A stretch of 64,000 nt of DNA, taken from NCBI GenBank assembly GCA_964016885.1, contig OZ024741.1:411570639-411634638 (forward strand), in the 5' to 3' direction. Positions 30,530 to 43,500 of the stretch are shown here, in pieces. Under the pieces are notes generated by a model, which did no database searches, had not been told where the DNA came from, and worked only from the letters and a program-made list of their open reading frames with translations. Each line of letters starts with the position of its first letter. Position 1 is the first letter of the stretch. The stretch is from Eledone cirrhosa. Taxonomy: Eukaryota > Mollusca > Cephalopoda > Octopoda > Eledonidae. The translations under genes and the position numbers were made by a program.

Positions 30530-31925
30530 ATGTGTTTGTGTGTGTTAGGTAGGTGTGTGTTAGCTGTGTGTGTTAGATGTGTGTGTGTTAGATGGGTGTG
30601 TTAGATGTGTGTGTTAGATGGGTGTGTTAGATGTGTGTGTTAGATGGGTTTGTTAGATGTGTGTGTTTGATGTGTGTGTTAGATGTGTGTTTGATGAGTG
30701 TGTTAGATGTGTGTGTTAGATGTGTGTGTTAGATGTGTGTGTTAGATGTGTGTGTTAGATATGTGTGTTAGATGGGTTTGTTAGATATGTGTGTTTGATG
30801 TGTGTGTGTTATATGTGTGTGTTAGATGTGTGTGTTAGATGGGTTTGTTAGATGTTTGTGTTAGATGTGTGTGTTTGATGTGTGTGTGTGTTAGATGTGT
30901 GTGTTTGATGGGTGTGTGTTTGATGTGTGTGTTAGATGAGTGTGTTAGATGTGTGTGTTAGATGTGTGTGTTAGATGTGTGTGTTAGATCTGTGAATTAG
31001 GTCTGTATGTGTTAGATGTGTGTGTTAGGTGTGTGTGTGTGTTAGGTGGGTGTGTGTGTTAGGTGGGTGTGTGTTAGGTGGGTGTGTTAGATGTGTATGT
31101 GTGTGTTAGATGTGTGTGTGTTAGATGTGGGTGTTAGATGGGTGTGTTAGGTGTGTGTGTGTGTTAAATGTGTGTGTTAGATGTGTTAACGGTAGATGTG
31201 TGTGTTAGATGTGTGTGTTAGGTGTGTGTGTGTTAGATGTTTGTGTGTGTGTTAGGTGGGTGTTTGTTAGCTGTGTGTGTTAGATGTGTGTGTGTTAGAT
31301 GGGTGTGTTAGATGTGTGTGTTAGATGGGTGTGTTAGATGTGTGTGTTAGATGGGTTTGTTAGATGTGTGTGTTTGATGTGTGTGTTAGATGTGTGTTTG
31401 ATGAGTGTGTTGATGTGTGTGTGTTTGATGTGTGTGTTAGATGTGTGTGTTAGATGTGTGTGTTAGATATGTGTGTTAGATGGGTTTGTTAGATATGTGT
31501 GTTTGATGTGTGTGTGTTATATGTGTGTGTTAGATGTGTGTGTTAGATGGGTTTGTTAGATGTTTGTGTTAGATGTGTGTGTTTGATGTGTGTGTGTGTT
31601 AGATGTGTGTGTTTGATGGGTGTGTGTTTGATGTGTGTGTTAGATGAGTGTGTTAGATGTGTGTGTTAGATGTGTGTGTTAGATGTGTGTGTTAGATCTG
31701 TGAATTAGGTCTGTATGTGTTAGATGTGTGTGTTAGGTGTGTGTGTGTGTTAGGTGGGTGTGTGTGTTAGGTGGGTGTGTGTTAGGTGGGTGTGTTAGAT
31801 GTGTATGTGTGTGTTAGATGTGTGTGTGTTAGATGTGGGTGTTAGATGGGTGTGTTAGGTGTGTGTGTGTGTTAAATGTGTGTGTTAGATGTGTTAACGG
31901 TAGATGTGTGTGTTAGATGTGTGTG
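30530..31925. repeat. About 698-bp tandem segmental duplication inside the TG satellite
   Basis: The rare phrase GTGTTAACGGTAGATGTG occurs at 31193 and 31891, 698 bp apart. Surrounding unit orders (GTTTGATG, ATGAGTG, CTGTGAATTAGGTCTGTATG) recur at the same offset, so a block of about 50 units was copied as a whole, with small internal differences. Confidence 0.85.
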
Positions 31926-32689
31926 TTAGGTGTGTGTGTGTTAGATGTTTGTGTGTGTGTTAGGTGGGTGTTTGTTAGCTGTGTGTGTTAGATGTGTGTG
32001 TGTTAGATGTGTGTGTTAGGTGTGTGTGTGTTAGTTGTGTGTGTTAGATGTGTGTGTTAGATGCATGTGTTAGGTGTATGTGTTAGATGTGTGTGTGTGT
32101 GTGTTAGATGTGTGTGTGTTAGATGTGTATGTTAGATGTGTGTGTTAGATGTGTGTGTTAGATGTGTGTGTTAGGTGTGTATGTGTTAGATGTGTGTGTG
32201 TTAGACGTGTGTGTGTTAGATGTGTGTGTTAGGTGTGTGTGTGTGTTAGATGTGGGTGTGTTAGATGTGTGTGTGTTATGTGGGTGTGTGTTAGATGTGG
32301 GTATTAGATGTGTGTGTTAGGTGTGTGTGTTAGGTGGGTGGGTGTTAGATGTGTGTGTGTTAGGTGGGTGGGTGTTAGATGTTTGTGTGTTAGGTGGGTG
32401 TGTGTTAGGTGTGTGTGTTAGGTGGGTGTGTGTTAGATGTGTGTGTGTTAGGTGGCTGAGTGTTAGATGTGTGTGTGTCAGGTAGGCGTGTGTTAGATGT
32501 GTGTGTGTTAGGTATGTTAGTGTGTTAGATGTGTGTGTGTTAGATGTGTGTGTTAGATGTGTGTGTTAGATGTATGTGTTAGGTGTGTGTGTTAGATGTC
32601 TGTGTGTTAGATGTGTGTGTTAGATGTGTGTGTTAGATGTGAGTGTTATATGGGTGTGTGTGTGTTAGATGTGTGTGTTAGATGTATGT

Positions 32690-33560
32690 GTTAGATGTGT
32701 GTGTGTGTTAGCTCTGTGTGTGTGTTAGATGTGTGTGTTAGGTGTGTGTGTGTTAGATGTGTGTGTGTGTTAGCTCTGTGTGTGTGTTAGATGTGTGTGT
32801 TAGGTGTGTGTGTGTTAGATGTGTGTGTTAGGTGGGTGTGTGTTAGATGTGTGTGTGTTAGGTGTGTGTGTGTTAGATGTGTGTGTTAGGTGTGTGTGTG
32901 TTAGATGTGTGTGTTAGGTGGGTGTGTGTTAGATGTGTGTGTTAGATGTGTGTGTTAGATGTGTGTTTTAGATGTATGTGTTAGGTGTGTGTGTTAGATG
33001 TCTGTGTGTTAGATGTATGTGTTAGATGTGTGTGTGTGTTAGCTCTGTGTGTGTGTTAGATGTGTGTGTTAGGTGTGTGTGTGTTAGATGTGTGTGTGTG
33101 TTAGCTCTGTGTGTGTGTTAGATGTGTGTGTTAGGTGTGTGTGTGTTAGATGTGTGTGTTAGGTGGGTGTGTGTTAGATGTGTGTGTGTTAGGTGTGTGT
33201 GTGTTAGATGTGTGTGTTAGGTGTGTGTGTGTTAGATGTGTGTGTTAGGTGGGTGTGTGTTAGATGTGTGTGTTAGATGTGTGTGTTAGATGTGTGTTTT
33301 AGATGTATGTGTTAGGTGTGTGTGTTAGATGTCTGTGTGTTAGATGTGTGTGTTAGATGTGTGCATTAGATGTGAGTGTTATACGGGTGTGTGTGTGTTA
33401 GATGTGTGTGTTAGATGTATGTGTTAGATGTGTGTGTGTGTTAGCTCTGTGTGTGTGTTAGATCTGTGTGTTAGGTGTGTGTGTGTGTTAGATGTGTGTG
33501 TGTGTTAGCTCTGTGTGTGTGTTAGATGTGTGTGTTAGGTGTGTGTGTGTTAGATGTGTG
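32690..33560. repeat. Higher-order repeat of about 331 bp in the TG satellite
   Basis: GCTCTGTGTGTG occurs in pairs about 62 bp apart at 32711/32773, 33042/33104 and 33444/33508. The first two pairs are 331 bp apart and the third about 402 bp further, showing block duplication with some length change. Confidence 0.75.
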
Positions 33561-36500
33561 TGTTAGGTGGGTGTGTGTTAGATGTGTGTGTGTTAGGTGT
33601 GTGTGTGTCAGATGTGTGTGTCAGGTGGGTGTGTGTTAGATGTGTGTGTTAGGTGTGTGTGTGTTAGGTGTGTGTGTTAGATGTGTGTGTGTTAGATGTG
33701 TGTGTTAGGTGGGTGTATGTTAGATGTGTGTGTTAGGTAGGTGTGTGTTAGCTGTGTGTGTTAGATGTGTGTGTGTTAGCTGTGTGTGTGTTAGATGTGT
33801 GTGTTAGATGTGTGTTTTAGATGTGTGTGTGTTAGATGTGTGTGTTAGATGTGTGTGTGTTAGATGTGTGTGCTAGATGTGTGTGCTAGATGTGTGTGCT
33901 AGATGGGTGTGTTAGATGGGTGTGTTAGATGGGTGTGTTAGATGTGTGTGTTTGATGTGTGTGTTAGATGTGTGTGTTAGATGTGTGTGTTAGATGTGTG
34001 TGTTTGATGTGTGTGTTAGATGTGTGTGTTAGATATGTGCGTTTGATGTGTGTGTTAGATGGGTGTGTTAGATGTGTGTGTTAGATGGGTTTGTTAGATG
34101 TTTGTGTTAGATGTGTGTGTTAGATGTGTGTGTTTGAGGGGTGTGTTTGATGGGTGTGTGTTTGATGTGTGTGTTAGATGTGTGTATTTGATGTGTGTGT
34201 TAGATGTGTGTTTGAGAGGTGTGTGTTAGATGTGTGTGTTAGATGTGTGTGTTAGATGAGTGTGTTAGATGTGTGTGTTAGATGTGTGTGTTAGATGTGT
34301 GTGTTAGATGTGTGTGTGTTAGATGTGTGTGTGTGTGTTAGGTGGGTGTTTGTTAGCTGTGTGTGTTAGATGTGTTTGTTAGGTGTATGTGTGTTAGTTG
34401 TGTGTGTTAGATGTGTATGTTAGATGCATGTGTTAGGTGTGTGTGTTAGATGTGTGTGTGTGTGTGTTAGATGTGTGTGTGTTAGATGTGTATGTTAGAT
34501 GTGTGTGTTAGATGTGTGTGTTAGGTGTGTATGTGTTAGATGTGTGTGTTAGACGTGTGTGTGTTAGATGTGTGTGTTAGGTGTGTGTGTGTGTTAGGTG
34601 GGGGTGTGTTAGATGTGTGTGTGTGTGTTAGATGGGTGTGTGTTAGATGTGTGTGTTAGGTGTGTGGGTGTTAGATGTTTGTGTGTTAGGTGGGTGTGTG
34701 TTAGATGTGTGTGTGTTAGATGTGTGTGTGTGTGTTAGGTGGGTGTTTGTTAGCTGTGTGTGTTAGATGTGTGTGTTAGATGCATGTGCTAGGTGTGTGT
34801 GTTAGATGTGTGTGTGTGTGTGTTAGATGTGGGTGTTTTAGATGTGTATGTTAGATGTGTGTGTTAGATGTGTGTGTTAGATGTGTGTGTTAGGTGTGTA
34901 TGTGTTAGATGTGTGTGTTAGGTGTGTGTGTTAGGTGGGTGTGTGTTAGATGTGTGTGTGTTAGGTGGGTGTGTGTTAGATGTGTGTGTGTTAGGTGGGT
35001 GAGTGTTAGGTGGGTGGGTGTTAGATGTGTGTGTTAGATGTGTGTGTGTTAGATGTGTGTGTGTGTGTTAGGTGGGCGTGTGTTAGATGTGTGTGTGTTA
35101 TGTATGTTAGTGTGTTAGATGTGTGTGTGTTAGATGTGTGTGTTAGGGGTGTGTGTTAGATGTGTGTGTTAGATGTGTGTGTTAGGTGTGTGTGTTAGAT
35201 GTCTGTGTGTTAGATGTGTGTGTTAGATGTGAGTGTTAGGTGGGTGTGTGTTAGATGTGTCTGTGTTAGATGTGTGTATGTGTGTTAGATGTGTGTGTTA
35301 AATGTATGTGTTAGATGTGTGTGCGTGTTAGCTCTGTGTGTGTGTTAGATGTGTGTGTTAGGTGTGTGTGTTAGATGTCTGTGTTAGATGTGTGTGTTAG
35401 GTGTGTGTGTGTTAGATGTGTGTGTTAGGTGGGTGTGTGTTAGATGTGTGTGTGTTAGGTGTGTGTGTGTTAGATGTGTGTGTCAGGTGGGTGTGTGTTA
35501 GATGTGTGTGTTAGGTGTGTGTGTGTTAGATGTGTGTGTTAGGTGTGTGTATAGGTGGGTGTGTGTTAGATGTGTGTTTTAGATGTGTGTGTGTTAGATG
35601 TGTGTGTTAGCAGTGTGTGTTAGATGTGTGTGTGTTAGATGTGTGTGTTAGATGTGTGTTTTAGAGTGTGTGTTAGATGTGTGTGTGTTAGATGTGTGTG
35701 TGTTAGATGTGTGTGTTAGATGTGTGTGTGTTAGATGTGTGTACTAGATGTGTGTGTTAGATGTGTGTGTTTGATGTGTTTGTTAGATGTGTGTGTTAGA
35801 TGTGTGTGTTAGATGGGTTTGTTAGATGTGTGCGTTTGATGTGTGTGTGTGTTAGATGTGTGTGTTAGATGTGTGTGTTAGATATGTGTGTTAGATGGGT
35901 TTGTTAGATATGTGTTAGATGTGTATGTTATATGTGTGTGTTAGATGTGTGTGTTAGACGTGTGTGTTAGATGGGTTTGTTAGATGTGTGTGTTAGATGG
36001 TGTGTTACATGTGTGTGTTTGATGTGTGTGTTAGATCTGTGTGTTTGATGTGTGTGTTAGATCTGTGTGTTAGATGTGTGTGTTTGATGGGTGTGTTATA
36101 TGTGTGTGTTTGATGTGTGTGTTAGATGTGTGTTTTAGATGTGTGTGTTAGATGTGTATGTTAGATGTGTGTGTTAGATGAGTGTGTTAGATGTGTGTGT
36201 TAGATGTGTGTGTTTGATGAGTGTGTTAGATGTGTGTGTTTGATGTGTGTGTGTTTGATGTGTGTGTTTGATGTGTGTGTTAGATGTGTGTGTTTGATGT
36301 GTGTGTTTGATGGGTGTGTTAGATGTGTGTGTTTGATGTGTGTGTTTGATGGGTGTGTTTGATGTGTGTGTTAGATGTGTGTGTTTGATGTGTGTGTTAG
36401 ATGTGTGTGTTTGATGTGTGTGTTTGATGTGTGTGTTTGATGTGTGTGTTTGATGGGTGTGTTTGATGTGTGTGTTAGATGTGTGTGTTTGATGTGTGTG

Positions 36501-36615
36501 TTAGATGTGTGTGTTTGATGTGTGTGTTTGATGTGTGTGTTTGATGTGTGTGTTTGATGTGCGTGTTAGATGTCACACATGGTCATGATGTATGAAATAT
36601 TTGTTATTTTTTTAG

Positions 36616-36872
36616 GGAGCCCAGAGAATAGCAGCAGCAACAACAACAACAACAGCGGTAGCAACAGCAGCAACAACAACTACAACATCAGCAACAACAA
36701 CAGCAACAACAACAGCAACAACAAAAAGAACAGCAGCAGTAGCCGCAGCAACAACAACAACAACAACAGCAACAACAGCAGTAAACTACCCCACGTAGTT
36801 TACTGGTTATGTCACTACCAAGAAGAACTCTCCAATATTTGGACTGATCACTGCAGAATACTGGCTTCCATG
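36616..36872 (+). CDS. Host gene exon h (residues 421-506), with Asn/Ser-rich tract
   Basis: The acceptor is TTGTTATTTTTTTAG at 36615 and the donor is ATG|GTAACC at 36873. The 257-nt exon enters in phase 1 and leaves in phase 0. After GSPE it encodes about 52 residues almost wholly Asn and Ser (with a few Lys, Arg, Tyr, Ile and Gly), produced by AAC/AGC trinucleotide repeats. It then returns to ordinary sequence, KLPHVVYWLCHYQEELSN through to WTDHCRILASM. The tract is probably a flexible linker that grew by trinucleotide expansion. Further exons must lie beyond 64000. Confidence 0.85.
36632..36783 (+). repeat. (AAC/AGC)n trinucleotide repeat within exon h
   Basis: Imperfect AAC and AGC codons encode the Asn/Ser-rich tract. 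Interruptions (GGT, TAC, ATC, AAAAAG, CGC) suggest an older, stabilised expansion. It is in frame, so length changes would add or remove residues without a frameshift. Confidence 0.9.
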
Positions 36873-39800
36873 GTAACCCTTTATTCCAGTAAATAATTAT
36901 ATTGATGTAACCAGCACCACCACCCACTACCCTCAATACCACCACCACCACCCACTACCCTCAATACCACCACCACCACCCACTACCCTCAATACCACCA
37001 CCACCACCCACTACCCTCAATATCACCACCACCACCCACTACCCTCAATACCACCACCACCACCCACTACCCTCAATACCACCACCACCACCCACTACCC
37101 TCAATATCACCACCACCACCCACTACCCTCAATACCACCACCACCACCCACTACCCTCAATACCACCACCACCACCCACTACCCTCAATACCACCACCTC
37201 CCACTACACTCAATACCACCACCACCACCCACTACCCTCAATACCACCACCTCCCACTACACTCAATACCACCACCACCACCCACTACCCTCAATATCAC
37301 CACCACCACCCACTATCCTCAATACCACCACCACCCACTACCCTCAATACCACCACCACCACCCACTATCCTCAATACCACCACCTCCCACTACACTCAA
37401 TATCACCACCACCACCCACTATCCTCAATACCACCACCTCCCACTACACTCAATACCACCACCACCACCCACTACACTCAATACCACCACCCACTACCCT
37501 CAATACCACCACCACCACCCACTACCCTCAATACCACCACCTCCCACTACACTCAATACCACCACCACCACCCACTACACTCAATACCACCACCACCACC
37601 CACTACCCGCAATACCACCACCACCCACTACCCTCAATACCACCACCACCCACTACCCTCAATACCACCACCACCACCCACTACCCTCAATACCACCACC
37701 CACTACCCTCAATACAAGCACCACCACCCACTACCCTCAATACCACCACCTCCCACTACCCTCAATACCACCACCTCCCACTACCCTCAATACCACCACC
37801 ACCACCCACTACCCTCAATACCACCACCACCCACTACCCTCAATACCACCACCACCCACTACCCTCAATACCACCACCACCACCCACTACCCTCAATACC
37901 ACCACCACCTCCCACTACCCTCAATACCACCACCTCCCACTACCCTCAATACCACCACCACCACCCACTACCCTCAATACCACCACCCACTACCCTCAAT
38001 ACAAGCACCACCACCCACTACCCTCAATACCACCACCTCCCACTACCCTCAATACCACCACCACCCACTAACCTCAATATCACCACCACCACCCACTACC
38101 CTCAATACCACCACCACCCACTACCCTCAATACCACCACCACCCACTACCCTCAATACCACCACCACCACCCACTACCCTCAATACCACCACCACCTCCC
38201 ACTACCCTCAATACCACCACCACCCACTACCCTCAATACCACCACCACCACCCACTACCCTCAATATCACCACCACCACCCACTCCCCTCAATACCACCA
38301 CCACCACCACCCTCAATACCACCACCACCCACTAACCTCAATATCACCACCACCCACTAACCTCAATACCACCACCACCTCCCACTACCCTCAATACCAC
38401 CACCACCCACTACCCTCAATACCACCACCACCACCCACTACCCTCAATACCACCACCACCACCCACTACCCTCAATACCACCACCACCCACTACCCTCAA
38501 TACCACCACCACCACCCACTACCCTCAATACCACCACCACCACCCACTACCCTCAATATCACCACCACCACCCACTCCCCTCAATACCACCACCACCACC
38601 ACCCTCAATACCACCACCACCCACTACCCTCAATACCACCACCACCCACTAACCTCAATATCACCACCACCACCCACTACACTCAATACCACCACCACCA
38701 CCACCCACTACCCTCAATACCACCACCACCACCCACTACACTCAATACCACCACCACCCACTACCCTCAATACCACCACCACCCACTAACCTCAATATCA
38801 CCACCACCACCCACTACACTCAATACCACCACCACCCACTACCCTCAATACCACCACCACCACCACCCTCAATACCACCACCACCCACTAACCTCAATAT
38901 CACCACCACCACCCACTACACTCAATACCACCACCACCACCACCCACTACCCTCAATACCACCACCACCCACTAACCTCAATATCACCACCACCACCCAC
39001 TACACTCAATACCACCACCACCACCACCCACTACCCTCAATACCACCACCACCTCCCACTACACTCAATACCACCACCACCCACTATCCTCAATACCACC
39101 ACCTCCCACTACACTCAATACCACCACCACCACCCACTAACCTCAATACCACCACCACCACCACCCACTACCCTCAATACCACCACCACCCACTACCCTC
39201 AATACCACCACCACCCACTACCCTCAAATCCACCACCACCCACTATCCTCAATACCACCACCACCACCCACTACCCTCAATACCACCACCACCCACTACC
39301 CTCAATACCACCACCACCACCCACTACCCTCAATACCACCACCACCTCCCACTACCCTCAATACCACCACCACCACCCACTACACTCAATACCACCACCA
39401 CCCACTACCCTCAATACCACCACCACCACCCAGTACCCTCAATACCACCACCACCCACTATCCTCAATACCACCACCACCACCCACTACCCTCAAATCCA
39501 CCACCACCCACTATCCTCAATACCACCACCACCACCACCCACTACCCTCAATACCACCACCACCACCCACTACCCTCAATACCACCACCACCCACTACCC
39601 TCAATACCACCACCACCCACTACACTCAATACCACCACCACCACCACCCACTACACTCAATACCACCACCACCACCCACTAACCTCAATACCACCACCAC
39701 CACCCACTACCCTCAATACCACCACCACCACCCACTACCCTCAATACCACCACCACCACCACCCACTACACTCAATACCACCACCACCACCCACTAACCT

Positions 39801-42778
39801 CAATACCACCACCACCACCCACTACACTCAATACCACCACCACCACCCACTAACCTCAATACCACCACCACCACCACCCACTACACTCAATACCACCACC
39901 ACCACCCACTACACTCAATACCACCACCACCCACTACACTCAATACCACCACCACCACCCACTACCCTCAATACCACCACCACCCACTACACTCAATACC
40001 ACCACCACCCACTACCCTCAATACCACCACCACCACCCACTACCCTCAATACCACCACCACCACCCACTACCCTCAATACCACCACCACCACCCACTACC
40101 CTCAATACCACCACCACCCACTACCCTCAATACCACCACCACCTCCCACTACACTCAATACCACCACCACCACCCACTACCCTCAATACCACCACCACCA
40201 CCCACTACCCTCAATACCACCACCACCACCCACTACACTCAATACCACCACCACCCACTACCCTCAATACCACCACCACCTCCCACTACACTCAATACCA
40301 CCACCACCACCCACTACACTCAATACCACCACCACCACCCACTATCCTCAATACCACCACCACCCACTACCCTCAATACCACCACCACCCACTACACTCA
40401 ATACCACCACCACCACCCACTACACTCAATACCACCACCACCACCCACTAACCTCAATACCACCACCACCACCCACTACCCTCAATACCACCACCACCAC
40501 CACCCACTACCCTCAATACCACCACCACCCACTACACTCAATATCACCACCTCCCACTACCCTCAATACAGCCACCACCACCCACTACCCTCAATATCAC
40601 CACCACCACCCACTACCCTCAATACCACCACCACCACCCACTATCCTCAATACCACCACCCACTACCCTCAATACCACCACCACCACCCACTACACTCAA
40701 TACCACCACCACCACCCACTACCCTCAATACCACCACCACCTCCCACTACACTCAATACCACCAACACCACCCACTACCCTCAATATCACCACCACCACC
40801 CACTACCCTCAATATCACCACCACCCACTACCCTCAATACCACCACCACCCACTACCCTCAATACCACCACCACCACCCACTACCCTCAAAACCACCAAC
40901 ACCACCCACTACCCTCAATACCACCACCACCTCCCACTACACTCAATACCACCACCACCTCCCACTACACTCAATACCACCACCACCCACTACCCTCAAT
41001 ACCACCACCACCCACTACCCTCAATACCACCACCACCACCCACTACCCTCAAAACCACCAACACCACCCACTACCCTCAATACCACCACCACCTCCCACT
41101 ACACTCAATACCACCACCACCTCCCACTACACTCAATACCACCACCACCCACTACCCTCAATACCACCACCACCCACTACCCTCAATACCACCACCCACT
41201 ACCTCAATACCACCACCACCACCCACTACCCTCAATATCACCACCACCACCCACTACCCTCAATACCACCACCACCTCCCACTACACTCAATACCACCAC
41301 CACCACCCACTACCTCAATACCACCAACACCACCCACTACCCTCAATACCACCAACACCACCCACTACCCTCAATACCACCACCACCTCCCACTACACTC
41401 AATACCACCACCACCTCCCACTACACTCAATACCACCACCACCCACTACCCTCAATACCACCACCACCCACTACCCTCAATACCACCACCACCACCCACT
41501 ACACTCAATACCACCACCACCCACTACCCTCAATACCACCACCACCCACTACCCTCAATACCACCACCACCACCCACTACCCTCAATACCACCACCACCC
41601 ACTACCCTCAATACCACCACCACCACCCACTACCCTCAATACCACCACCACCCACTACCCTCAATACCACCACCCACTACCTCAATACCACCAACACCAC
41701 CCACTACCCTCAATACCACCACCACCACCCACTACCCTCAATACCACCACCACCTCCCACTACACTCAATACCACCACCACCCACTACCCTCAATACCAC
41801 CACCACCCACTACCCTCAATACCACCACCCACTACCTCAATACCACCACCACCACCCACTACCCTCAATATCACCACCCACTACCTCAATACCACCACCA
41901 CCCACTACCCTCAATACCACCACCACCTCCCACTACACTCAATACCACCACCACCACCCACTACACTCAATACCACCACCACCACCCACTACCCGCAATA
42001 CCACCACCACCCACTACCCTCAATACCACCACCACCCACTACCCTCAATACCACCACCACCCACTACCCTCAATACCACCACCACCACCCACTACCCTCA
42101 ATACCACCACCACCCACTACCCTCAATACCACCACCACCACCCACTACCCTCAATATCACCACCACCACCCACTACCCTCAATACCACCACCACCTCCCA
42201 CTACACTCAATACCACCACCACCACCCACTACCCTCAATACCACCACCACCCACTACCCTCAATACCACCACCCACTACCTCAATACCACCAACACCACC
42301 CACTACCCTCAATACCACCACCACCACCCACTACCCTCAATACCACCACCACCTCCCACTACACTCAATACCACCACCACCCACTACCCTCAATACCACC
42401 ACCACCCACTACCCTCAATACCACCACCCACTACCTCAATACCACCACCACCACCCACTACCCTCAATATCACCACCACCACCCACTACCCTCAATACCA
42501 CCACCACCTCCCACTACACTCAATACCACCACCACCCACTACCCTCAATACCACCACCACCCACTACCCTCAATACCACCACCCACTACCTCAATACCAC
42601 CACCACCACCCACTACCCTCAATATCACCACCACCACCCACTACCCTCAATACCACCACCACCACCCACTACACTCAATACCACCACCACCACACACTAC
42701 CCTCAATACCACCACCACCACCACCACACTCAATACCACCACCACCACCCACTACCCTCAATACCACCACCACCCACT

Positions 42779-43500
42779 ACCCTCAATACCACCACCACCA
42801 CCCACTACCCTCAATACCACCACCACCCACTACCCTCAATACCACCACCACCCACTACCCTCAATACCACCACCACCTCCCACTACCCTCAATACCACCA
42901 CCACCCACTACCCTCAATACCACCAACACCCACTACCCTCAATACCACCACCACCACCCACTACTTTCAATACCACCACCACCCACTACCCTCAATACCA
43001 CCACCACCCACTACCCTCAATACCACCACCACCCACTACCCTCAATACCACCACCACCTCCCACTACCCTCAATACCACCACCACCCACTACCCTCAATA
43101 CCACCAACACCCACTACCCTCAATACCACCACCACCACCCACTACTTTCAATACCACCACCACCCACTACCCTCAATACCACCACCACCCACTACCCTCA
43201 ATACCACCACCACCCACTACCCTCAATACCACCACCACCTCCCACTACCCTCAATACCACCACCACCCACTACCCTCAATACCACCAACACCCACTACCC
43301 TCAATACCACCACCACCACCCACTACTTTCAATACCACCACCACCCACTACCCTCAATACCACCACCACCCACTACCCTCAATACCACCACCACCCACTA
43401 CCCTCAATACCACCACCACCCACTACCCTCAATACCACCACCACCACCCACTACCCTCAATACCACCACCACCCACTACCCTCAATACCACCACCACCCA
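42779..43500. repeat. 181-bp higher-order units in the C-rich satellite
   Basis: The rare unit CTACTTTCAATACC occurs at 42961, 43142 and 43323, exactly 181 bp apart, each preceded by the same order of CACCTCCCAC and CCACCAACACCC units. A fourth copy at 44096 belongs to a more distant block copy. Confidence 0.85.

Larger units (their letters stand above)
28851..36572. repeat. 7.7-kb TG-rich satellite (13-bp type, TTAGATGTGTGTG)
   Basis: TTAGATG or TTAGGTG alternates with GTGTG runs of variable length, so the basic period is 13 bp with 11, 15 and 17 bp variants. Variant types are clustered: GTTAGGTGG forms dominate at 29000-30000, and GTTTGATG forms dominate at 36000-36570. It fills nearly all of the intron between exons g and h. 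The alternating purine-pyrimidine TG runs favour left-handed DNA. TTAGG occurs in it, but the period and flanks argue against telomeric origin. Confidence 0.95.
2003..36872 (+). other. Multi-exon host gene, 8 exons visible, both ends missing
   Basis: Eight exons, each preceded by a pyrimidine tract plus AG and followed by GT, join into one open frame of 1,518 nt (506 codons). The phases across the seven junctions are 0, 1, 0, 0, 0, 0 and 1, with no stop anywhere. Such consistency over 35 kb is strong evidence for a real gene. The protein segment is soluble-looking and probably mostly helical. It has a Glu/Gln-rich stretch (about residues 73-83), Ser-rich low-complexity stretches, and an Asn/Ser-rich tract (about 425-476) that sits between ordinary sequence. 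There is no signal peptide or membrane segment in what is visible. Introns are about 5.1, 7.3, 0.5, 2.5, 0.65, 9.3 and 7.9 kb, and then more than 27 kb. I do not recognise the family and assign no function. Upstream and downstream exons must lie outside the window. Confidence 0.85.

Noticed and set aside
28851..36572. Possible telomeric repeat (TTAGG present)
   Set aside because: TTAGG is only part of a 13-bp TG-rich unit, the array is internal between two exons, and TTAGAT is more common than TTAGG.
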